Of a stretch of DNA of 64,000 nucleotides, positions 57,891-64,000 are shown one piece after another. The stretch is from Gracilaria vermiculophylla (Eukaryota; Rhodophyta; Florideophyceae; Gracilariales; Gracilariaceae). The notes beneath the pieces were generated by a model, which made no database searches, was not told the origin of the DNA, and was given only the letters and a program-made list of their open reading frames with translations. Both the position numbers and the translations under genes were made by a program. Where the stretch lies: contig JAHNZQ020000016.1 of NCBI GenBank assembly GCA_019155205.2, positions 2,145,302 to 2,209,301 of the forward strand, read 5' to 3'. How positions within the stretch are numbered: the stretch's first letter is position 1; every line of letters starts with the position of its first letter.

Positions 57891-60800
57891 GAAAAAGAAA
57901 ACTGCTCGTTTGTGCGGGCGCAGAAACAACTACATCCGCGACTGAGCGTCGGGCAAATTGCCTGTTTGTGTGTGCACAAATACGGGAGGTTTATGACCGT
58001 TGTGCATGCACAAACTGTGTTTTTGTGTTTTTCGAAGCCACTCATTAACAGTTGTGCAAATGCAGATGTAGCTCAAACAACTGCATCGGAAGACTTTTGG
58101 TCCGCGTTGTTTGCGGACCCATTGGACTACGTCATAGAGTACCATTTGGATGAGGAGGTTATTAACGAACCCCAAATGCAAAGGACGGACACAGATGACC
58201 TGCAGCGAGCGCGCAGGAGTGCAGCGCATCAACTAGGAGGCTTGGTAGGTTGGAAATACGAGACGGCATTTGAGGATGTTACGATACAGCTGGACAATGC
58301 GGACTATTTCCTTAGAAGTAGTTTTTTAAACGAAGCGAATGGCGTATTCGACATCGTAATCTATGAGGTTAGATTACTATTGAAGAAGCATTCAATTATT
58401 GATGATTTACAGGTTTCTCTACTGAATGTTTTTGATGTTTTCCTACCGACATGTTTGTTGGAGAACCTGCGCTAGTATGTTAACCGATTATTAAGGGCAA
58501 AGCAGAAAAGGCGAACGAATTTCATGGAGCTGAAAGGAGTAATAATAACGCACATTCTTACCGCTTTTTGTGGAACCACTGTATCGGTGATGACTCCAGC
58601 AGAAAATCATGAGTTCTACTTCCAAAACAGAATCTCCAGGAAGCGTTACATTGAAATCTAGGCGGCGCTAAGTGGCACAAAGAAGCGGCGTCAACGCCAC
58701 GATAATCAGAGTACTCGCAGTAGTGCCTGGTCTAATAAAACAGTGCTTGGTAATCAGATGATAACGGAGCTAGACCAAAAGGTATCCGCAATCAACCGTG
58801 GATATCTTTCTGTGCCTGGGGAAACAATTCTAAGCTTGTATTACGATCACCAGAGATTGTGATCACGTGCGGTCACCCACCTTACTCACTTATCGCACAT
58901 GAACAATCCTCAAAAGGCACTAGGTCCAGTGAACAATGCGTTGTGTTCAGCACTCACTTCGAGAATTCTTTCTAGTCATTACTACCGACTGGGAGAAAAG
59001 CTCATACATGCCTAGGAGAGACTGGTGCAGCTTCTGCAAGAAGCGGCCACTCCAGGGGCGTTGACACCAATGACAAACGCAATATTTGCTGCAAATCGTG
59101 GGTACAATGGAAAGGAAACCATTGATTTCATAACAGATAGAATTGGCGCAACTGGAATCGGGACGCACAAGAGGAGTCTTGATTTACCTTTTGTATTCGG
59201 GGAAGGACGTGTGCGAAAGAACCATAAGGGTATGTTTGTGCAAGAGAAGGGCTGCAGGGCTGTTTACGGTGCCACGAGACCGGCAAAAGAGAAGAGCGGC
59301 AGAGTGGTACAAGCTATTGTTTACAGAGAAAGTTTTTCTGGTAGGATAGCGTCTGTGTACCACAAAACTTCTGCCTGGTTTGGATCTCATTACTTTATTT
59401 TGATTCCAAAAACGAACTATTTGAATCGTTGTTTGAGCCAGCGAGACAGGAAGAAATTACACGAGGTGTACAGAATCGATACAGAAGCAAACAGAAATGA
59501 TAAGAGTATTCCAGAAACGGAGCTAAAGGTGAATCTTGCTTTAAACCGCGTGCACGAGTACACACTTTTTCAATCTGAGGATCCAGGATGGTTTCTTATG
59601 CGTGCATTCCAATTTACGTCAAGAACAACGCATGGATATAACACCACATTCGCCAACGACTACGAAAGCAATCTCTCTGGCAGCGCCGAGCTGTTGCATG
59701 AGAACTGTCATCTAATGGGCTTTCAGTCATTGCCGAATAATGCGGAACAGGCGAAGGAAGTTCTTCGCTTAAAATGGGATGGAATCATAAGTGCTCTGGG
59801 GACTCGGAAGAAAAATTCTGCTCAAACGGATGCCAGTGGTGACGCCGTTACCACAATTATGACTGCCACTGTATCCTCGTTACAATTGCTTTGGAAGAAG
59901 CAGCTGTTCTCCATTCTCGCAAACGTAAATCAAAGGCAACCGTTGTCAACAAACAAGCAATTTCTGATAAACAAAATTAAAGAGCTTCAACGGTCGGCTT
60001 GCGATGGCAAGATTGTATTACAAGGCGTATAACCTTTACCTGATGATGAGCAACAGAACGTGCTACACCGAAAACAATTGCAGCGAAAATTGTAGGAAGC
60101 ATCTTTGACAGCCTGGTTCATGAAGCCGTTGACAGTGACAGTAGGAATGCGAGAGGGCTCGCGTAACGAAAGCACTGTACTTAAACATATCCCGCAGTTC
60201 TTCATGGGGCATGATGTCTGGAATGGGGAAGCATTTCAGACAAGTGGGGAATTGAGAAATACCTACAAAACAAAGATTACAATTCCCTACATTCGGACGA
60301 CGGGTCTAATCGGATCTAAACAAATTGCGTTGCTCGCCGGAAGTCCGGACGGTATTATTGACTACCTGTATGAAAACCAACTACTTGTTGAAGTGATTTA
60401 AATCAAAACATTGACTTCATTAAGAACAGTGAAAGAGGCAGAGCAAGTTAGAGAAAAATACAGCGCAATCATACAAATCTCTAATATAGGATATTCAGAG
60501 TTCTCTACGCAGCTGTTTGAAGAGATTGTGCCCACATTCCCCTATCGTTTGCAATGTCTACATCATGCGGTCGTGCATAGTCAAATGAATGTGTTCTTTG
60601 TGGTAGGTAGAGGTAGCAATATGGGTGTTGGTAAAATTATTTATCTCGCTGTCTTGGAATTCAGTACCACACTGGTTGCGAACTACACCTACTGTATCAG
60701 TTCTCTTCGTCGAATCGCATTCGAATGGGTTGGAAGACATGCAGAAAATATACCATGGACGTACGATGAGCTCATAATGAACACCTACGCCACAGAATTA

Positions 60801-61410
60801 TTCTCATTTTGTTTGTACTGCAATCTCAGCAAAGCCTACAAGAACTTAGTAGCAGAGAAAGGACCACTACCACCGTCACGAATGATTCGTCCAACGTCTC
60901 TAGTTTTTTGGAACCATTTAAAGGGAGGTGTTGACGAGTTTAGCCGGAACATGAAGTCATTGTGTTATACTAATTCTTGAAAGAATCTAATTTTCAGTGT
61001 GATTAGTCGGCTACTTTGTGCTCAAGTAGCCAACTCGGCAATTGTGTACCGCTTAGTTACCTCTCGGGTAAAAGAAGTTCTGCGCAGAAAGGAAGATGAA
61101 GAACGCGACTTTCGACTCTGCTATAGAACACAGCGTCATTTTGTGTCACAGTGCCTGACGTTTTCGGATTTTGCTAAATAACTCGCAAAAGAGTTTGCAA
61201 TATTGTACCGAGAATTCATTGGAACGCCATCATTAACACAACTGGTTTCCACTAGAGTGTCTGAGGCAAGATCTCTGTCAAACATGTATGTAAGAAACGT
61301 TATTGAAAATTACAGTCGTCCCAATGACTCAAAAAGACGATTAACATGTTCTGAAATGCATCAAGTTGCGAAAGGAAGCCCTTCCTACTGTTCCTTGTGT
61401 TCAAATAATC

Positions 61411-61490
61411 TATTGATAGTTCAAATTGTGAACTGCACGCCCTGTGTCACAAGAGTGTATAGCACAAATAGCTCATCTGTTTTACCAACA
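61411..61490 (+). repeat. TRIM left LTR
   Basis: 80 bp, starting TATTGATAG and ending CCAACA, with 74 of 80 positions identical to the right copy. Confidence 0.9.
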
Positions 61491-61641
61491 GGTTATGGGC
61501 CCAGGTAAACGTTAGGACCCTGGGTTCGACTCCCAGAAGTGACCTGAGCCTGAGAAATTGTACAGGTGTACAGCAGTAGTGAAGATTGGCTACTGTAAGC
61601 TCGAGGTCTCCTTCTGTAAGGAAGTACAGGGCGAGGGGGCG

Positions 61642-61721
61642 TGTTAATAGTTCAAATTGTGAACTGCATGCCCTGTGTCACAAGAGAGTATAGCGCAAAT
61701 AGCTCAACTGTTTTACCAACA
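61642..61721 (+). repeat. TRIM right LTR
   Basis: 80 bp, starting TGTTAATAG and ending CCAACA. The 5-bp target duplication follows immediately. Confidence 0.9.
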
Positions 61722-62009
61722 TAATCGTGCGATAAATGTACAAAGAGTTACATTTAAGAAGAAAGGTGGATTAAAGGTGAGGAGTTGGTGCAAAATTAGC
61801 AGGCCACCATTGTACTCAAAGTGTTGGACGGTCTGACACACTACACCAGCTTGAAAAAAAGCTACTATTTCGGACTCAGAACTCAAATTGTTAAACGAAT
61901 ACGCGGAGAAAACCGCTCAGAAATAGTAAAGAAGAACGACGATTGACTGTTGTCCATGGAAAGTAGTCACTGCCACTTGGCGAACACACACAAAATGAAC
62001 GTTAAGCTG

Positions 62010-62185
62010 CCCCGCAGTGAACTTCACCCACCGTAACGTGAGCTAGAGTGAGTTTCAATGTGCTTCGGGGTGAGCTTCACGCTGCTGGCAGGTTAATTTC
62101 ACGCTGCGCAGCGTGATTCACGCTTTTTCTCCGAATTTCACCCTGCCCTGGCGTGAGCAAATCTGTTCACGCTGGGAGCATGGGG
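62010..62185 (-). repeat. Right terminal inverted repeat
   Basis: This is the reverse complement of the left TIR over most of its length, with the same 14-bp palindrome ACGCTGCGCAGCGT at 62101-62114. The outermost match ends AGCATGGGG at 62185. Confidence 0.8.
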
Positions 62186-62759
62186 TGAGAGCGTCTCCAT
62201 CGGGTACGACTCACCGGTATCAAAGCAGGTAAAATGAAGGTAAGGTGGAGAGCAGTGAATGGCTGTGAAAGTTTTGGTTATTTTCTGATTTCTCTCTTTT
62301 CGTTTCAACCCCAATGGCAAGACGGTACAGACTGTTTCAAAAACATATGACATGCTCTGAAATGTCAAGAAACTACTAAACGTCTCCTGTACGTGTTATT
62401 TGTATCGTAGGGTGACAAGCGTTGTGAAAACCCAGAATTTGAATTGAGGATACAATGGTTTTATTTTAATCCACTTTGTTTAGTTTAAAGTAGCACAGTG
62501 CGTTGCGCCAACCTGTGGCTTAGTGCACTCGCGACGCCGCATAGGTGTCGTTGTTGTTACTGCCGGGAGTAAGAGTGGCGAGGCGGGTAGGGAAAAGAAG
62601 TGAGAAAATAATCAGTAAACGAAGTCACTCGACGGCTTTACTATTCAAACGCGAAGAGACGCATTTCTCTTCTGCCTTCGCCCCGTTGCGCTCACAAACA
62701 CTAGATTGATCGTACAACATGAAGACCGCAACGCAAAGCAGCCGCGTTCAAATGACAAC
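62186..62759. other. Spacer between mobile elements
   Basis: No gene is recognised in this 574-bp stretch. The right part may belong to the Copia remnant, but the frame is unreadable. Confidence 0.3.
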
Positions 62760-63635
62760 TCGGATTCTTGAGCGCAGTTTGCTGATAACCCTCTACGACA
62801 AACGTACCGAAAAATCACGGTACAGAACCCTTTCACGAAACCGGAGGTAGCACTTGCTGCATCAGTGAAGGCTTTAAATGACACGTTTAGACCGGAAGGT
62901 CTGGTACTATCAGCACTAGTTTTCGGTGAGTTTCCTCCTATGAGCACTAGATCCAAGCCTCAGAGGAGCAGAGCAACCTTTGCAAGTCCTGCAGCGGTAG
63001 CAAACATCGCCCGGACCAAAATGAGAAAATGCATGGCAAAATTCAGGATCGATCGCGCTGTCAAACACAAAGTACCACCAGCCTGCGACTCGTCATATCA
63101 GGTAGGTGATAAAGTGTTGGTTTGTCCGGAGAAGATCTTCGATAGCCGTATTTGATAATGGCTGAGTCCGTTCCCTATCAGTGGAGTAGATGAGCTTAAG
63201 AAGCTGGCATTCGTCCAAGACCTCCCGACTGGAGCAGCAAAGCCGTTCAATCTGGTTCAAGTCAAATGCTATCACGAGCCTGAGACGATCGCGAACTCAT
63301 TCTAATCCAGTCTGAAACAGTGCTTCGAACCCTTCCGATCCGCCGAAGATGAGCAGAGTGGCATATACGTGACCTAGATTATCGACAGGAATGACCCAAG
63401 AGCAGGCACCAAGGAGATGGAAGAAGCTAAGAAAACCGAAATCAAGAACCTCTTGACCCGCGGCATCTTCAAGTTAGTTCTGAGGGAATAGGTACAAACG
63501 GATGGGAACATACTCCCGGGTCGATTGGTCTTGGCCATCAATTATACTGATGATGGGCTAATAAAGTATTAGGCACGCTTTGTTATTGGTGGACATCGGA
63601 ACAAGCTTAAGCACATGATGTTACTGTTTTTTTGA
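62760..63635 (+). pseudogene. Ty1/Copia polyprotein remnant (integrase end to RT start)
   Basis: The segment reads as the C-terminal integrase region of a Copia pol: NPLRQTYRKITV, then KALNDTFRPEGLVLSALVFGE, then YQVGDKVLVCPEK. After one frame break it continues through RAGTKEMEEAKKTEIKNLL and ends ARFVIGGHRNKLK, the entry to the reverse-transcriptase domain. At least four in-frame stops interrupt the second part. No LTR is visible in the window. It is an old retrotransposon copy. Confidence 0.8.
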
Positions 63636-64000
63636 GCGGGTAAAAGTGCACTGAAAAGAACCCTTCTCTAAAGTATTGATGTTCCCAGACGTACTGTTCG
63701 ACATTATCTTCCCGTATATAACGTTTTCTATTGCATTTATTCCTCTGCAGGCCATACTGTCGCAGTAGGAGATGATGAAGACTTATATATAAAATATATA
63801 GCTTTTCAATGCACTTAAATCATAGAATTACTATAGAGAGGTCCGTCCGATACCATGCGGCTATGAGCTGATTATTAATAGCTTGTTTAGGCATCGTGCG
63901 AGTTATTACACCTTTAATCATTCGATTTTGTTCTTTAAAAGGGATAAATGCGCCGTAGGCATTACTACGATACCCATCTTAGAGATATGTATGCTGAATA
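63636..64000. other. AT-rich right edge
   Basis: No readable frame remains. The position suggests further degraded Copia RT sequence. Confidence 0.3.

Larger units (their letters stand above)
61411..61721. mobile_element. TRIM-like miniature LTR retroelement (311 bp)
   Basis: Two 80-bp LTRs (61411-61490 and 61642-61721) differ at six positions; the right one begins TGTT and both end AACA. The element is flanked by a perfect 5-bp target duplication, TAATC (61406-61410 and 61722-61726). Directly after the left LTR, GGTTATGGGCCCAGG is complementary to the anticodon arm of initiator tRNA(Met), the half-tRNA primer known from Drosophila copia. A purine tract, GGGCGAGGGGGCG, precedes the right LTR. 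The 151-bp interior has no coding capacity. It is inserted in the large transposase pseudogene. Confidence 0.9.
57885..61854 (+). pseudogene. Very large DDE-type transposase with YqaJ-like nuclease segment
   Basis: One frame runs for about 1200 codons with at least ten in-frame stops and no frameshift. The stops include 58473, 58659, 58860, 59013, 60030, 60093, 60399, 60978, 61179 and, after removing the TRIM insertion, 61834. The centre (58.7-59.8 kb) reads like a PiggyBac-type transposase: VPGETILSL at the first acidic site, then FAANRGYNG and the KRSLDLPF region. Next comes a restriction-like nuclease motif (NESTVLKHIPQFF, LAGSPDGI, then VEV...IKT) of the YqaJ/PD-(D/E)XK kind. NHLKGGVDEFSRNMK follows, and a Cys-rich C-terminal zinc-finger (YCSLC...C) is split by the TRIM. 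Family assignment is by recall of pattern, not by search. Confidence 0.72.
53331..62185. mobile_element. 8.9-kb TIR-bounded composite DNA transposon
   Basis: The region is bracketed by inverted repeats of about 150-170 bp, left 53331-53490 and right 62010-62185, that match closely at the outer end. Inside lie a Harbinger-type DDE pseudogene, a Myb-like pseudogene, a very large transposase pseudogene and a later TRIM insertion. Either the element naturally encodes several proteins or the Harbinger pair is a nested insertion. No clear target duplication is visible at the outermost match. Confidence 0.75.

Noticed and set aside
61465..61545. tRNA-like box A and box B (GGTTCGACTCC) suggesting a tRNA gene or SINE
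   Set aside because: The acceptor and anticodon stems do not form. The segment is fully explained as LTR, primer site and interior of the TRIM element.
63080..63635. Deamination-type decay in the Copia remnant
   Set aside because: Several stops there (for example TAG where Glu or Lys is expected) need transversions or A-to-T type changes, so the pattern seen in the Myb-like ORF does not extend to it.
1..64000. CRISPR arrays, bacterial operons or riboswitches
   Set aside because: No regularly spaced direct repeats of CRISPR type, and all recognised genes are eukaryotic with spliceosomal introns.

Overview
This is a eukaryotic nuclear window. It carries spliceosomal introns, a eukaryotic ribosomal protein, mitochondrial carriers, a THO-complex subunit and eukaryotic-type transposons. 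Genes are densely packed. Most are intronless, and the few introns are short (about 100-150 nt, donors GTACGT, GTGAGT, GTTAGT or GTAGGT). A long TPR/HAT-repeat protein resembling the plastid RNA-stability factors HCF107/Mbb1, together with a Brittle1-like carrier, suggests a photosynthetic alga. A red alga fits the gene density and intron habit best, but that placement is an inference. GC content is strikingly bimodal: about 10.6-14.6 kb and 32-39.5 kb are extremely GC-rich, and the rest is near balanced.

1-5 kb holds no recognisable gene. 5-14 kb is a ribosome-biogenesis neighbourhood: an unknown nuclear-type protein, MRT4, ribosomal protein eL43 (divergent from MRT4), a small spliced coiled-coil gene, and a DHX37/Dhr1 rRNA-processing helicase. 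A ClC chloride channel with one intron follows. 14.6-20.8 kb is mostly empty, with a candidate three-exon gene at 15.1 kb. 20.8-25.3 kb holds a membrane-anchored M14 carboxypeptidase, a Brittle1-like mitochondrial-family carrier and an IMPACT/YigZ protein. 26.7-30.8 kb holds dihydrolipoamide dehydrogenase, CCDC25 and organellar PheRS. 32.5-38.5 kb holds a HAD phosphatase, the TPR/HAT protein and an unknown protein. 38.8-50.7 kb holds a membrane-bound subtilase lacking its catalytic Ser, THOC5, a CoA-type carrier with three introns, a Tudor/PHD chromatin protein, and a glycerol-3-phosphate-type transporter fused to a DnaJ-like zinc finger.

51.7-64 kb is a nest of mobile elements. A dead Tc1/mariner with both TIRs (51757-53289) lies 41 bp from an 8.9-kb element bounded by inverted repeats (53331-62185). 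The large element carries a broken Harbinger-type DDE transposase, a Myb-like partner ORF, and a very large transposase frame that holds many stops but no frameshift. A 311-bp TRIM-like retroelement with 80-bp LTRs, a half-tRNA(iMet) primer site and a 5-bp target duplication interrupts that transposase. A Ty1/Copia pol remnant runs to the right edge.
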